Shown: positions 43,314 through 53,589 of the stretch, piece by piece
Position numbering within the stretch: the first letter of the stretch is position 1
How the letters are laid out: the number at the start of each line of letters is the position of its first letter
Translations under genes and position numbers: made by a program
Notes under the pieces: model-generated
The model's database searches: none
Seen by the model: only the letters and a program-made list of their open reading frames with translations
Told to the model about the DNA's origin: nothing
Source: Pseudomonadota bacterium
Lineage (GTDB): Bacteria; Desulfobacterota; Syntrophorhabdia; Syntrophorhabdales; Syntrophorhabdaceae
Assembly: GCA_026388255.1 (NCBI GenBank)
Contig: JAPLKC010000043.1
Location: 38,888-102,887, forward strand
DNA length: 64,000 bases
Reading direction: 5' to 3'

Positions 43314-44568
43314 CCTTTCTCCTTTCTATCTTTGCACCCAGTTTCGTCAGTTTTTCCTCTATTGATTCATAACCCCTGTCAATGTGGTAAATCCTTGAAA
43401 TCTGGGTAATACCGTAGGCGGCAAGGCCCGCAAGCACAAGGGAAGCGCTTGCGCGCAAATCCGATGCCATGACCTTTGCTCCGGAAAGCATTTTAACGCC
43501 CCTTACTATTGCCGTATTCCCTATTACCTTAACATCGGCGCCCATCCTCCTGAGTTCCGCTGCATGCATCATCCTGTTTTCGAAAATAGTTTCCGTTATT
43601 GCACTCACGCCTCTTGAAACACTCATAAGCGCCATAAACTGTGCCTGCATATCAGTAGGAAAGCCCGGATAAGGGGCTGTTTTTATATCCACCGCCACCG
43701 GCTGTTTTCTTGACATGGAAGTTTTTATCGTGCTGCCGTCTTCTGTAATATCCATGCCCGCCTCTTTTAACTTTTCAACAATAGGCATTACGTGCATCGG
43801 GTCGCACCCTTCAATAACAATGCTGCCCCTTGTTATTCCACAGGCAACAAGGAATGTGCCTGTCTCAATCCTGTCCGGTATAACATTATAATCACAGGGA
43901 GTCAGTTCATCAACGCCTTTTATCCTGACAATCTCTGTCCCTTCTCCTTCAATTTTCGCCCCCATTTTTTTCAACATGCGTGCAAGGTCAACCACTTCCG
44001 GCTCACGGGCTGCATTTTCTATGATTGTTTCTCCCTTTGCCTTAACTGCCGCCATTAAAATGTTTTCCGTACCGCCCACTGTCGTCGTATCAAAGTGTAT
44101 TATTGCGCCCTTCATCTTTTTTGCTGTCACATCCACGTATCCCTTTTTAACCTTCACATCGCAACCAAGCGTTGAAAGCCCCTTCAGGTGTAGGTTTATC
44201 GGTCTCTCCCCTATTGCACACCCGCCGGGATATGACACCGTTGCCTTTTGTAACCCGCCGATGAGCGCACCAAGGACAAGCACGGAGGCTCTCATCTCCT
44301 TTACAAGCTCATATGGCGCAACATGATTATCAACGCCCCGCGAGTCCACCTTCAGTGTATCGTGTCCGGACCAGACGGCATTGCTGCCCAGAAGGTTGAT
44401 AAGTCGCAACATGGTCTCCACATCTTTCAGGCGCGGCACGTTGGTAATATTATAGATACCTTTTTGAAGAATGGTTGCTGCAAGGAGCGGCAAAACAGCG
44501 TTTTTTGATCCGCTGATTTTTACTGTTCCACCGAGCCTTTCTCCGCCTTCTATCACAAATTTATTCAT
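43294..44568 (-). CDS. murA: UDP-N-acetylglucosamine 1-carboxyvinyltransferase MurA
   Basis: The 424-aa enzyme begins with FVIEGGERLGGTVKISGSKNA. The catalytic Cys117 is in YPGGCAIGERPINLH, so it should be fosfomycin-sensitive in type. APYPGFPTDMQAQFMAL and the C-terminal YHIDRGYESIEEKLTKLGAKIER complete the family pattern. It starts peptidoglycan synthesis. It overlaps prmC by 4 bp and hisD by 20 bp. Confidence 0.97.
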   Translation of the reverse strand: MNKFVIEGGERLGGTVKISGSKNAVLPLLAATILQKGIYNITNVPRLKDVETMLRLINLLGSNAVWSGHDTLKVDSRGVDNHVAPYELVKEMRASVLVLGALIGGLQKATVSYPGGCAIGERPINLHLKGLSTLGCDVKVKKGYVDVTAKKMKGAIIHFDTTTVGGTENILMAAVKAKGETIIENAAREPEVVDLARMLKKMGAKIEGEGTEIVRIKGVDELTPCDYNVIPDRIETGTFLVACGITRGSIVIEGCDPMHVMPIVEKLKEAGMDITEDGSTIKTSMSRKQPVAVDIKTAPYPGFPTDMQAQFMALMSVSRGVSAITETIFENRMMHAAELRRMGADVKVIGNTAIVRGVKMLSGAKVMASDLRASASLVLAGLAAYGITQISRIYHIDRGYESIEEKLTKLGAKIERRKDEGLGS

Positions 44569-45386
44569 GCGCCTTCAATTACCCTTTCCCTTCCGGATAA
44601 GTCCGTTTTCAGGGTTGTTTTAAAACCCAGAGATTCTAACATATTTCTCACTTTTCGGCCCTGTAAATTACTGCCGATCTCACATAAAACGTGCCCGTTC
44701 TTTTTCAGATAATACGGCAGTCCGGCCACAAACCTTGCATAAACCTCCACGCCTTCTTCCCCGCCGTAAAGCGCAATCCTCGGCTCAAAGGCCTTTACAT
44801 CTTCTGCCAGATCATTCCATTCCTGTTGAGAAATATACGGCAGGTTCGCCAGAATCAAATCAAATCTTCTGTCCTCTTTTATACCTTCGAATAAGTTCGA
44901 GCAAACAAAGTTTATATTGTTCTTTGTCCCGAGCTGCTTTGCGTTTCTTTTTGCGACACGCAACGCATCGAGCGATATGTCTACACAAAACGTCTCGCAC
45001 AGCGTCTTTTTTGCTAATATTATGCCTATTGCCCCCGAACCGGTTCCCATATCCATTACACGAACAGTGCCGGGCTTATTTTCAATTATTCTCAGCGCTT
45101 CCTCGACCAGGATTTCCGTCTCCGGTCTCGGCACAAGAACATGCTGATCCACGTGGAACACTTCGGAAAAGAACTCTTTGCTTTTCACGATGTATGCGAG
45201 CGGTTTCCCTTTTTTTCTTTCCCCGATCAACTTGTCTATGTGCAAAGCCTCTTCTTTTTCCACTTCCCTGTCGAGATTAATAAATATTTTTTCTTTGCTT
45301 AATGAAAGGGTATATGAAACGATGTTTGTTAGATCGAGGGGTGCAATGATGTCTCTTTTTTCAGTAAATATGTCTCTTATGCGCAA
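44565..45386 (-). CDS. prmC: Release-factor glutamine methyltransferase PrmC
   Basis: The 273-aa protein has an N-terminal helical domain, then VLVPRPETEILVEEAL and the SAM site DMGTGSGAIGIIL. The catalytic-loop tetrapeptide reads NLPY (in LANLPYISQQEW) where most PrmC have NPPY. It methylates the Gln of the GGQ motif of release factors. It directly follows prfA, the usual order. A degenerate parS-like palindrome lies inside the gene. Confidence 0.95.
   Translation of the reverse strand: MRIRDIFTEKRDIIAPLDLTNIVSYTLSLSKEKIFINLDREVEKEEALHIDKLIGERKKGKPLAYIVKSKEFFSEVFHVDQHVLVPRPETEILVEEALRIIENKPGTVRVMDMGTGSGAIGIILAKKTLCETFCVDISLDALRVAKRNAKQLGTKNNINFVCSNLFEGIKEDRRFDLILANLPYISQQEWNDLAEDVKAFEPRIALYGGEEGVEVYARFVAGLPYYLKKNGHVLCEIGSNLQGRKVRNMLESLGFKTTLKTDLSGRERVIEGA
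45145..45160. promoter_or_regulatory. Degenerate parS-like site inside prmC
   Basis: TGATCCACGTGGAACA matches the looser consensus TGTTNCACGTGAAACA except at two positions (and N). It lies about 8 kb from dnaA. The CACGTG core is rare in this window, occurring about four times. It may be a weak ParB site or chance in coding DNA. Confidence 0.3.
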
Positions 45387-45399
45387 GCCCGTTTCCTGC

Positions 45400-46464
45400 T
45401 TACCCTTTTTTCAAGGCTTCTGATTGAAAATGGGCTACTAAAGGAGTTAATATGTCATCAATGTTTCCATTCAATACATCCTGGAGCTTGTAAAGCGTAA
45501 GGCCGATCCTGTGGTCTGTAACCCTGCCCTGGGGAAAGTTGTAAGTCCTGATGCGTTCGCTGCGGTCACCTGTTCCTACCTGTTTTCTCCTTTCCTCGGA
45601 AATTTCCTGTTCTTTTTCGTCCTCCATCTTTTCTTTGAGGCGGGCGCGCAACACCCTTATGGCCTTTGCCTTGTTTTTGTGCTGTGACTTTTCGTCCTGG
45701 CAGGTAACAACTATGCCTGTCGGTATGTGTATAACCCGCACAGCAGAGTCTGTAGTGTTTACATGCTGCCCACCTGGACCGCTCGACCGGAATACATCTA
45801 TTCTCAGCTCATCCTGGTTTATATTAAATTCCGTCTCTTCGGGTTCGGGCAAGACTGCAACGGTTACTGCCGACGTGTGTATCCTCCCCTGTGCCTCTGT
45901 AACGGGAACCCTTTGTACCCTGTGAACGCCGCTCTCATACCTTAAAAGGCCATAGGCGTCTTTGGCCTCTATAACCATTATAGCTTCTTTCAGGCCCCCG
46001 AGGTCCGACATGCTCGCCTCTATCAGCTCTGTTTTCCATTTCATTTTCTCAGCATATTTCATGTATATGGCAAAAAGATCCCTTGCAAAAAGAGCTGCCT
46101 CCTCGCCTCCTGTTGCTGCCCTTATCTCAAGGAACATACTCTGAACCGGCTTTTCGTGACCCTTTAAGAGTTTGTCACGCAAAAGTGATTCGAGCTTAAC
46201 CCTTTCCCTCTCAAGGCTTCCGGCTTCTTCTCTTATTAATGCTTTCATTTCTTCGTTTGTTTCGGCCTTCAGCATCTCTGAGGTTTTTCCTTCTTCCGCA
46301 ACTTTGCCTTTCCAATTCCTGTGAAGATCTACGAGCTCTTTCAGTTCGGTATATTCCTTGGCAAGCTTCCTGTATGTCTCCAGATTAGCCGTTGCATCGG
46401 GCCTTGCCATATCTTCTTCGATCTGGCAGTATCTTTTTTCTATTTCCTCCAGTCTTCCAAACAT
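45400..46464 (-). CDS. prfA: Peptide chain release factor 1
   Basis: The 354-aa RF1 has an N-terminal helical domain, the GGQ catalytic loop in [18 protein letters not shown], and the C-terminal [22 protein letters not shown]. It releases peptides at UAA/UAG. It sits between rpmE and prmC, the common arrangement. No programmed frameshift is seen, as expected for RF1. Confidence 0.97.
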   Translation of the reverse strand: MFGRLEEIEKRYCQIEEDMARPDATANLETYRKLAKEYTELKELVDLHRNWKGKVAEEGKTSEMLKAETNEEMKALIREEAGSLERERVKLESLLRDKLLKGHEKPVQSMFLEIRAATGGEEAALFARDLFAIYMKYAEKMKWKTELIEASMSDLGGLKEAIMVIEAKDAYGLLRYESGVHRVQRVPVTEAQGRIHTSAVTVAVLPEPEETEFNINQDELRIDVFRSSGPGGQHVNTTDSAVRVIHIPTGIVVTCQDEKSQHKNKAKAIRVLRARLKEKMEDEKEQEISEERRKQVGTGDRSERIRTYNFPQGRVTDHRIGLTLYKLQDVLNGNIDDILTPLVAHFQSEALKKG

Positions 46465-46469
46465 TGCAA

Positions 46470-46676
46470 TTATGCGCTCTTTTTGCCGTATCTCCTTTCA
46501 AATTTCTCTACCTGACCGGCTGAGTCCAACCGTTTTTCCTTTCCGGTAAAGATGGGGTGACACTTTGCACATATTTCTACAGTTATTTTGTCTCTCACGG
46601 ACAGCGTCTCAAAGGTATGTCCGCATGCGCATCTTACAGAAGCATTTATCAGATTCGGGTGTATTCCTTTTTTCAT
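46470..46676 (-). CDS. rpmE: 50S ribosomal protein L31
   Basis: The 68-aa protein begins [24 protein letters not shown] and ends with a [16 protein letters not shown] segment. The four cysteines (CAC and CAKC) make this the zinc-binding form of L31. It lies 5 bp before prfA and right after rho, as in many bacteria. Confidence 0.97.
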   Translation of the reverse strand: MKKGIHPNLINASVRCACGHTFETLSVRDKITVEICAKCHPIFTGKEKRLDSAGQVEKFERRYGKKSA

Positions 46677-46677
46677 T

Positions 46678-47931
46678 TCAAACTCCTTTGCTCATATTAT
46701 TTAAAAAGTCTTTATTTGAATCGGTGTCCAATAGTTTTTCAACAAGAAACTCCATGGCGTCAACGGGGTTCATGGGCTGAAGCACTTTTCTTAAAAGCCA
46801 TACCCTCGACAGGTCGCCGTTATTCATTAGCAGCTCTTCTTTTCTTGTCCCTGATTTATTTATATCAATGGCAGGGAATACCCTCTTTTCTGCGAGCTTC
46901 CTGTCAAGGTATATCTCCATATTGCCTGTGCCCTTAAATTCTTCAAAGATTACCTCGTCCATCCTGCTCCCGGTATCTATAAGGGCTGTGGCAACTATCG
47001 TCAGACTGCCGCCTTCTTCTATATTCTTGGCAGCGCCGAAAAACCTCCTTGGTTTCTGCATAGCCGATGCATCTATACCACCGGAGAGTATTTTTCCGCT
47101 CGACGGAACAACCGTGTTGTAAGCCCTCGCAAGCCTTGTTATGCTATCGAGTAAAATAACAACATCCCTTTTATGTTCTACAAGCCTTTTGGCCTTCTCT
47201 ATAACTATTTCTGCTACCTGAACATGTCTTGTTGCCGGTTCATCAAAGGTAGAACTTATAACTTCACCCTTAACCGATCTTACCATATCCGTCACTTCTT
47301 CCGGTCTTTCATCGATCAGGAGAACGATGAGGCTGATCTCTTTGTGGTTTTCGGTAATGCTGTTTGCTATGTGTTGCAGGAGCATGGTTTTTCCGGTTCT
47401 GGGCGGGGCAACTATCAACCCTCTTTGTCCTTTTCCTACAGGTGTAAAGAGGTCCATAACCCTTGTCGACATATTCTCCGTGATAGTTTCGAGGTTTATT
47501 CTCTCGTTAGGATATATGGGCGTAAGGTTGTCAAATATGATCTTGTCTTTCGCCACACTCGGGTCATCAAAGTTTATCGTCTCCACCTTCAGCAGGGCAA
47601 AGTATTTCTCGTTGTCCTTTGGCGGTCTTATCTGTCCCGACACGGTGTCGCCGGTTCTTAATCCGAACCTTTTTATCTGTGATGGGGATATATATATATC
47701 GTCGGGACCCGGCAGGTAGTTAGAGTCGGTTGACCGTAAAAATCCGAAACCCTCCGGGAGTATCTCAAGCACCCCTTCGCCGTTCACAGATTCATTTTTA
47801 TCTACAAATGCCTGGAGAATAGAAAAAATAATCTCCTGTTTTCTCATACCGGAAGGGTTTTCTACACCCTGTTCTTTTGCTATGGCTGTAAGCTCCCCAA
47901 TCCTTTTCCTTTTTAGATCATTAAGATGCAT
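46678..47931 (-). CDS. rho: Transcription termination factor Rho
   Basis: The 417-aa protein has the N-terminal helical and cold-shock RNA-binding domains ([30 protein letters not shown]), P-loop [24 protein letters not shown], and the Q/R-loop region [12 protein letters not shown]...[30 protein letters not shown]. It is a hexameric helicase that ends transcription. The start overlaps coaE by 11 bp. Confidence 0.97.
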   Translation of the reverse strand: MHLNDLKRKRIGELTAIAKEQGVENPSGMRKQEIIFSILQAFVDKNESVNGEGVLEILPEGFGFLRSTDSNYLPGPDDIYISPSQIKRFGLRTGDTVSGQIRPPKDNEKYFALLKVETINFDDPSVAKDKIIFDNLTPIYPNERINLETITENMSTRVMDLFTPVGKGQRGLIVAPPRTGKTMLLQHIANSITENHKEISLIVLLIDERPEEVTDMVRSVKGEVISSTFDEPATRHVQVAEIVIEKAKRLVEHKRDVVILLDSITRLARAYNTVVPSSGKILSGGIDASAMQKPRRFFGAAKNIEEGGSLTIVATALIDTGSRMDEVIFEEFKGTGNMEIYLDRKLAEKRVFPAIDINKSGTRKEELLMNNGDLSRVWLLRKVLQPMNPVDAMEFLVEKLLDTDSNKDFLNNMSKGV

Positions 47932-48529
47932 ATAATTCTTCCTCCCATACCTTAATACTGCTTAAAAGGCCTTCCACCTCTTCTTTGAGTTCTTCTATTG
48001 TACCGTTGTTATGAATAACGTGGTCTGCCATCGCTTCTTTTTCCTTGAGCGGCATCTGAATCGCCGTCCTTTGATCTATATCGTCTTCATCCATGCCCCT
48101 TCTTTTTAGTCTTTTCTTTGTCTTTGCTGCATTTGTGGAAACAACTATAACCCTATTAAGTTCTCTGTGAAGGCCTTTTTCATATAATAAGGGGGCGTCT
48201 ATTACTACAGTTTTTATACCCTTTTCCTCCAGATTTTTTATCCTGTCATGCATTTGTTCTCCGACTTTCGGGTGAATTATGTCCTCGAGCTTCTTTAATT
48301 TCTCTTTGTCCTTGAAAACCAGTTCCCTTATCCTCTGAACGGCAACGCTGTCTTCTGTTATGTAGTAACCGCCGAAGGCTCTTTCAATGTCGTTTTTTAC
48401 ATCTTCCCGCTCTGCGACATCTTTTGCTACTTTATCAAGGTCTATAACCTCTATGCCCTTTTTTCTAAGCATGTCTGATACGGTTGTTTTACCGCTTCCG
48501 ACAATTCCCGTTATGCCGATGAGGATCAT
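47921..48529 (-). CDS. coaE: Dephospho-CoA kinase CoaE
   Basis: The 202-aa protein begins [20 protein letters not shown] (P-loop), followed by IDLDKVA and [13 protein letters not shown], the CoaE pattern. It makes CoA from dephospho-CoA. It overlaps gyrB by 4 bp and rho by 11 bp, so all three are translated from one message. Confidence 0.93.
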   Translation of the reverse strand: MILIGITGIVGSGKTTVSDMLRKKGIEVIDLDKVAKDVAEREDVKNDIERAFGGYYITEDSVAVQRIRELVFKDKEKLKKLEDIIHPKVGEQMHDRIKNLEEKGIKTVVIDAPLLYEKGLHRELNRVIVVSTNAAKTKKRLKRRGMDEDDIDQRTAIQMPLKEKEAMADHVIHNNGTIEELKEEVEGLLSSIKVWEEELYAS

Positions 48530-50901
48530 ATATCGAGGTTTCTGACATTCATAGCGTTTTGTTCAATAAAGGCCCTTCTTGTTTCAATATTGTTGCCCAT
48601 AAGTACGGTAAACATCTGATCTGCCTCAATAGCATCTTCTATTGCAACCCGCAACAGGCTTCTCCTCTCAGGATCCATTGTGGTTTCCCAGAGCTGTTCG
48701 GGATTCATTTCGCCCAGACCTTTATATCTCTGTATGCTTATACCTTCTTTCCCTTTTTCATTGATGAACCTTAAAAACTCTTCTGCACTAGCGATTGTTT
48801 CCTCTTTTCCACCACTTATCACCTTAACCTTCTTTTCATAAAAGTCGTGCGCTTTTGCATATTTTTCGAGGGTCTCAATATAATCAGCCTGGTTGCATAT
48901 TTCATAATCTATTGTGCTGCCTTCCCCTTTTTGGTCGGTTCGTTCTACACGTATGGTAAACAGGTTGTGCTCTCTGTCTCTCACCACTTCGGTGCCGTAT
49001 CCGTAGCCATCCAGGTATTCCTTGAATTTATACAGCTTTTCTCCTCCTTCAAAATCCTCTCTATTCCGGATCAATGCCCTGAAAAGGCTTATGATAACCT
49101 TTTTACTATTGCCAAGCCTTTTCATATCCTTCAGATAATATTCTACACTTCTTACGTTTTCAACGCTCTGCGTAAATTCATGTTTATCAATCTCTACATT
49201 GTCGATATAACAAACTGTTTTTTCTATTCCCCTTTGTGTTACAAACCTTTCAAACTCATCTTCATCTTTTATATACAGTTCTTTTCCGCCGTGTTTTACC
49301 TTGTAAAGAGGCGGTTGCGCAATATACATATACCCGTTTGCTATCAGATCCGGCATTTTTCTGTAAAAAAGCGTAAGAAGCAACGTCCTTATGTGTGAAC
49401 CATCAACGTCCGCATCTGTCATGATTATAATCTTTTTATACCTTAATCTGTCGATACCGTTCAGATTGGTACCCAGGGCAAGGTAAACATTCCTTACCTC
49501 CTGATTTGACAGTACCTTTTCGGGCCTTGATTTTTCAACATTCAATATTTTTCCTTTTAGAGGGAGTATCGCCTGCGTTCTTCTGTCTCTTCCCTGTTTT
49601 GCAGAGCCTCCTGCAGAATCACCCTCAACAATAAAAATTTCACAAAGATCGGGGTTGGTTTCCTGACAATCGGCAAGCTTTCCCGGTAAAATACCGCTTT
49701 CTATCAAACTCTTACTTTTTATAAGATCTTTAGCCTTTCTTGCAGCTTCCCGCGCCCTCTTTGTTTCTATTACTTTATTTACAACAATTTTTGCAATATT
49801 TTGATTTAATTCAAAATACTCGGCAAGTTTTTCATTTAAAACAGATTCTACCAAGCCCTTTATTTCGCTATTTCCGAGTTTTGCCTTTGTTTGTCCTTCA
49901 AATTGAGGGTTTTGAATTTTTGTATTAATAACCGCAACAAGCCCCTCTTTTACATCGTCTCCTGATATCGGTTCTTTTGTCTTTTGTGAGCTATTCGTTT
50001 GAATGAAATTATTGATACACCTTGTCAGGGCACTCCTGAAGCCTGCTACGTGCGTACCGCCCTCCTGGGTGTTTACGTTATTCACAAAACTATATACATT
50101 CTCATTATATCCTTCATTATACTGAATGCCAACTTCTAATGAATCAAGCAGATTTTTCGAGCTTGCTATAAAAATTGGTTCGTCGAACAGAACATTTTTG
50201 TTGCTGCTTAAAAATTTTACGAATGCTTTTATGCCGCCTTCGTGTTTAAACTCCTGTCGTTTCCCTTTTCTTTCATCAATAAGAATTATGTATATACCGT
50301 TGTTCAGGAATGATATTTCCCTCATCCTGTGCGCCAGTGTTTCATTGCTGAATTCTATGGATTCGAATATTTCTTTATCCGGTTTAAACCATATCTTCGT
50401 CCCTGTTTTTTCCGTATCACCTATTATTTTCAACTCTGTTTTTTTATTTCCGCCTTCATACCTCTGTGAAAACACGCTGCCGCCTCTCCTTACTTCTACC
50501 TCAAGATATTCCGAAAGAGCATTTACAACAGACAGACCTACGCCGTGCAACCCGGCAGAATATTTGTATGAATTTTTATCGAACTTTCCGCCTGCATGTA
50601 GCTTTGTAAGCACAACCTCCAGCGCGGGCATATTTTCTTCTATGTGCATCTCTGTGGGTATTCCTCTTCCATTGTCCTCACATGTAACACTGTTATCCCT
50701 GTGTATTGTAATGGTTATTCTATTACAGAATCCCTCCAGAGCCTCATCAATACTATTATCAACAATTTCATATACAAGATGGTGGAGTCCTTCGAAACCG
50801 GTATTTCCTATATACATAGACGGCACTTTTCTAACAGCATCAAGCCCGCCCAATATTTTTATACTTCCTGCTCCGTATTCGCTTATTCCATTTTCAGTCA
50901 T
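48526..50901 (-). CDS. gyrB: DNA gyrase subunit B
   Basis: The 791-aa subunit has the GHKL ATPase domain (YEIVDNSIDEAL, EDNGRGIP, LHGVGLSVVNALS), the transducer, and the TOPRIM domain with EGDSAGGSAKQGRDRRTQAILPLKGKILNVEKSR and DADVDGSHIRTLLLT. The C-terminal QRYKGLGEMNPEQLWETTMDP is also present. gyrA is not in the window. It lies 4 bp after dnaN in the dnaA-dnaN-gyrB order. Confidence 0.98.
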   Translation of the reverse strand: MTENGISEYGAGSIKILGGLDAVRKVPSMYIGNTGFEGLHHLVYEIVDNSIDEALEGFCNRITITIHRDNSVTCEDNGRGIPTEMHIEENMPALEVVLTKLHAGGKFDKNSYKYSAGLHGVGLSVVNALSEYLEVEVRRGGSVFSQRYEGGNKKTELKIIGDTEKTGTKIWFKPDKEIFESIEFSNETLAHRMREISFLNNGIYIILIDERKGKRQEFKHEGGIKAFVKFLSSNKNVLFDEPIFIASSKNLLDSLEVGIQYNEGYNENVYSFVNNVNTQEGGTHVAGFRSALTRCINNFIQTNSSQKTKEPISGDDVKEGLVAVINTKIQNPQFEGQTKAKLGNSEIKGLVESVLNEKLAEYFELNQNIAKIVVNKVIETKRAREAARKAKDLIKSKSLIESGILPGKLADCQETNPDLCEIFIVEGDSAGGSAKQGRDRRTQAILPLKGKILNVEKSRPEKVLSNQEVRNVYLALGTNLNGIDRLRYKKIIIMTDADVDGSHIRTLLLTLFYRKMPDLIANGYMYIAQPPLYKVKHGGKELYIKDEDEFERFVTQRGIEKTVCYIDNVEIDKHEFTQSVENVRSVEYYLKDMKRLGNSKKVIISLFRALIRNREDFEGGEKLYKFKEYLDGYGYGTEVVRDREHNLFTIRVERTDQKGEGSTIDYEICNQADYIETLEKYAKAHDFYEKKVKVISGGKEETIASAEEFLRFINEKGKEGISIQRYKGLGEMNPEQLWETTMDPERRSLLRVAIEDAIEADQMFTVLMGNNIETRRAFIEQNAMNVRNLDI

Positions 50902-50905
50902 TCCA

Positions 50906-51991
50906 TTATATCCTTATCGGCATTATAATATTTCTATGGTCTTTTCCTTCTTCTCCTTCAAAAAGCACTGCGCCATAAGCCTCCGGCGTCTTTATAATAA
51001 TTTTATCGCCCTGAATGTGTGATACCACATCCATAATAAACCTTACATTAAAGTTCATATTTATTTCTTCACCTTCATAATTTATATCAATAATCTCCTT
51101 TGCACTTCCAACATCAGCCTCTGCCTCAATTTCCATTTTATTTTTTAGAAAACTTATTCTGATTGGTTCCGATCTTCCAATTATTGCTGAAACCTTTTTT
51201 ATACCCTTATAAAAAGTCTCTTTATCAATAGATATAACATTTATATTATTCTCCGGTATAACATTATCATAGTCAGGAAAATTTCCTTCTATGGTCCTGG
51301 AAATAAGTGTAATCATATTCGTGCTGACCTGCACATGTTTATCATCTATTATAATTTTTACCTCATCTTTCTCCTCTATAATTCTTTCTATTTCTGCTAT
51401 AGACCTTTTCGGTATTATAATACCCTTGAAAGCCTTTAATCCTTCAATCTCTTTCTGGCACAAAGACATCCTGTAGCCATCGGTTCCTACAACTACCATT
51501 TTCCCTTCCATGCCTTTCATATACATGCCTGTCAGCACATATCTGGTCTCATCAACAGACACGGCAAAACCCACTTTATTTATCATTTCAAGCAACATAT
51601 TACCTTTTAAAATAAATTCTTCGTGTCCTTTTATCTCCTTAACTTCTGGAAACTCTTCAGGATCTTGCAGACCTAAAACAAACTCCGATTTTTTTTGTTT
51701 TATTATCAACATATTTTCTCTAATCTCCAGATCAATGTCTCCATTATCCATCTCCCTGAGTATTTCCAGTAATTTTCTCCCGTGCAATATTATTTTCCTT
51801 TCTGTTTCTACTTTATAATCCAGGTAGCCTATGGCACTTATCTCAAGATCTGTAGAATAAACTTTTGTTTTTTCAGTTCCAAATTCTATAAGAAGATTTG
51901 AAAGGATAGGCATAAGAGATTTTTTTTCGGTTATACTTGCAAGTTTTGCAATTGGGGCAAGAAAAATGTTTTTGTCTAATATTATATTCAT
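50906..51991 (-). CDS. dnaN: DNA polymerase III sliding clamp (beta subunit)
   Basis: This 361-aa protein has three clamp-type domains, with typical ISAIGYLDYKVE (first domain), ATDGYR-like VVGTDGYRMS (second) and the C-terminal NIIMPIRI. It is preceded by dnaA after about 120 bp and followed by gyrB. The clamp tethers the replicative polymerase. The coding sequence is notably AT-rich. Confidence 0.97.
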   Translation of the reverse strand: MNIILDKNIFLAPIAKLASITEKKSLMPILSNLLIEFGTEKTKVYSTDLEISAIGYLDYKVETERKIILHGRKLLEILREMDNGDIDLEIRENMLIIKQKKSEFVLGLQDPEEFPEVKEIKGHEEFILKGNMLLEMINKVGFAVSVDETRYVLTGMYMKGMEGKMVVVGTDGYRMSLCQKEIEGLKAFKGIIIPKRSIAEIERIIEEKDEVKIIIDDKHVQVSTNMITLISRTIEGNFPDYDNVIPENNINVISIDKETFYKGIKKVSAIIGRSEPIRISFLKNKMEIEAEADVGSAKEIIDINYEGEEINMNFNVRFIMDVVSHIQGDKIIIKTPEAYGAVLFEGEEGKDHRNIIMPIRI

Positions 51992-52112
51992 ATATTCTCC
52001 TTTTATAATAATAGTAATATATGATGTTGAATTGTGGAAAACTTAAAAGTCCAAATTAAATTAGATACATTAGACACAATAAAAAAAAACGGAATGTTTA
52101 AGTTTTGTGTGA
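51992..52112. promoter_or_regulatory. dnaA-dnaN intergenic region with one DnaA-box variant
   Basis: This is an AT-rich gap. TGTGGAAAA at 52033-52041 (complement TTTTCCACA) differs from TTATCCACA at one base. It may autoregulate dnaN or form part of a bipartite origin. Confidence 0.4.
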
Positions 52113-53462
52113 TCATGTAGACTTAACCTTTGCTTCCAACTTTTCAACAGTGTTTTTGAACTCTTTTTTAACTTTAATTTCTTCTTCAATTTTTTTAATA
52201 GAATGGATAATAGTAGCATGATCCTTTCCACCAAACTTTTCACCAATACTCACCAGAGAATGATCCGTCAGTTTTCTTGAAAGATATATAGCAACCTGAC
52301 GAGGTATCATGATAGACCTCATTCTTTTTTCTGATTTTATATCTGAAATTTTAATAGAGTAATAATTAGAAACTTCCTTTATTATCATATCTATTGTAAT
52401 TTCCCTCTTTTTTTCTTTAATAATATTACCCATAACTTCTTTTGCAAGATCGAGTGTTATAACAGTGTTACTTAAAGATGCAAAAGCACCGATGCGTATT
52501 AAGGAACCTTCAAGAGACCTTACACTGTCTTCGGCGTTGGATGCGATGAAAAAAGCAACATCATTCGGAAGGTCGATATTTTCAAGCTCTGCCTTTTTAT
52601 TTAAAATAGCAACCTTTGTTTCAATATCCGGTGACTGAATATCAGCAATAAGACCCCACTCAAAACGTGACTTTAATCTCTCTTCAAAATTTTCAATGTC
52701 ACGGGGGAATTTGTCGCTTGTAACCACAATCTGCTTCATGTTGTCATAAAGTGCGTTAAAAGTATGGAAAAATTCAGCCTGTGTTCTTTCTTTACCGGCA
52801 ATAAATTGTATATCATCTATCAGTAAAACATCCATCTTTCTGAATTTATTTCTAAAATCATCCATCTTATCAAATCTTATTGAGTTTATGAGTTCATTCA
52901 TAAATATTTCCGCCGTAATATAACAAATATGATCGGCATTCTTGTTTCCATGTTTTGTTAGAAAATTGCCTATAGCATTCAAAAGATGCGTTTTTCCGAG
53001 ACCAACGCCGCCATATATAAAAAGTGGATTATATGTCTTTCCGGGATTTGTTGAAACAGCAAGACATGCAGCGTTTGCGAACTGGTTGCTTCCTCCTACA
53101 ACAAAATTTTCAAACGTATACTTTGGATTAAACGTATACTTTGGATTAAACGTATACTTTGGATTAAACGTATTATACTGCTCGCTCCTTTTTACTGCAA
53201 CAACCTTTTTATCTCCACCCTCTTCCTTTTTTAATATGTATTCTATTTTAGAATTCTCCTTTGTAATTTCTTTTATAAGGGCAAGGAGTATAGGCTCAAA
53301 ATTCTCAACAACCCAGTCTCTGAAAAAGGCATTCGGTACAGAAACGGTGCATTTACAGTCTTTATAATCTATATATTTTATCGGCTCGATCCAGGTTTTA
53401 TAACTATCCTCGCTTATTACACCTGCAATCTTTGTTTTAATTAGAGATAATATATCAGACAT
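52113..53462 (-). CDS. dnaA: Chromosomal replication initiator DnaA
   Basis: The 449-aa protein has domain I (1-80), a short linker, AAA+ domain III with Walker A GGVGLGKTH (151-159) and LLIDDIQFIAGKERTQ, and domain IV with DHSLVSIGEKFGGKDHATIIHSIKKI (DnaA-box-binding helix-turn-helix). At the linker/AAA+ junction the hexapeptide FNPKYT is repeated three times (about residues 99-116), owing to an 18-bp DNA triplication. It heads the long minus-strand replication/translation run and borders the presumed origin. Confidence 0.98.
   Translation of the reverse strand: MSDILSLIKTKIAGVISEDSYKTWIEPIKYIDYKDCKCTVSVPNAFFRDWVVENFEPILLALIKEITKENSKIEYILKKEEGGDKKVVAVKRSEQYNTFNPKYTFNPKYTFNPKYTFENFVVGGSNQFANAACLAVSTNPGKTYNPLFIYGGVGLGKTHLLNAIGNFLTKHGNKNADHICYITAEIFMNELINSIRFDKMDDFRNKFRKMDVLLIDDIQFIAGKERTQAEFFHTFNALYDNMKQIVVTSDKFPRDIENFEERLKSRFEWGLIADIQSPDIETKVAILNKKAELENIDLPNDVAFFIASNAEDSVRSLEGSLIRIGAFASLSNTVITLDLAKEVMGNIIKEKKREITIDMIIKEVSNYYSIKISDIKSEKRMRSIMIPRQVAIYLSRKLTDHSLVSIGEKFGGKDHATIIHSIKKIEEEIKVKKEFKNTVEKLEAKVKST
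53112..53172 (+). repeat. 18-bp tandem repeat inside dnaA (3.4 copies)
   Basis: The unit AAACGTATACTTTGGATT is repeated exactly at 53112, 53130 and 53148, with 7 bases of a fourth copy. It encodes FNPKYT three times in dnaA, in frame, just before the conserved FENFVVGGSNQFA segment. Confidence 0.97.
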
Positions 53463-53589
53463 AGTGCTAAATTATTTTTTCAACATTTTTTCAACATATG
53501 TGGAAAACCTAAGCGCTGTGGAAAGACTTAAAGAATTATAGTAATACAATATTAAAAATAATTCAACTGTTTTTGTTAAACAATATTTA
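53463..53589. other. Candidate oriC segment upstream of dnaA
   Basis: Next to the dnaA start lie two DnaA-box variants in the same orientation: TGTGGAAAA at 53499-53507 and TGTGGAAAG at 53517-53525 (complements TTTTCCACA and CTTTCCACA). Two TTTTTTCAACA repeats precede them. An AT-rich tract of about 60 bases (53528-53589) with TAATA/ATTAAAAATAATT composition follows and could serve as the unwinding element. Gene orientation also switches here (mostly minus to the left, many plus to the right). No perfect TTATCCACA is present. Confidence 0.5.
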
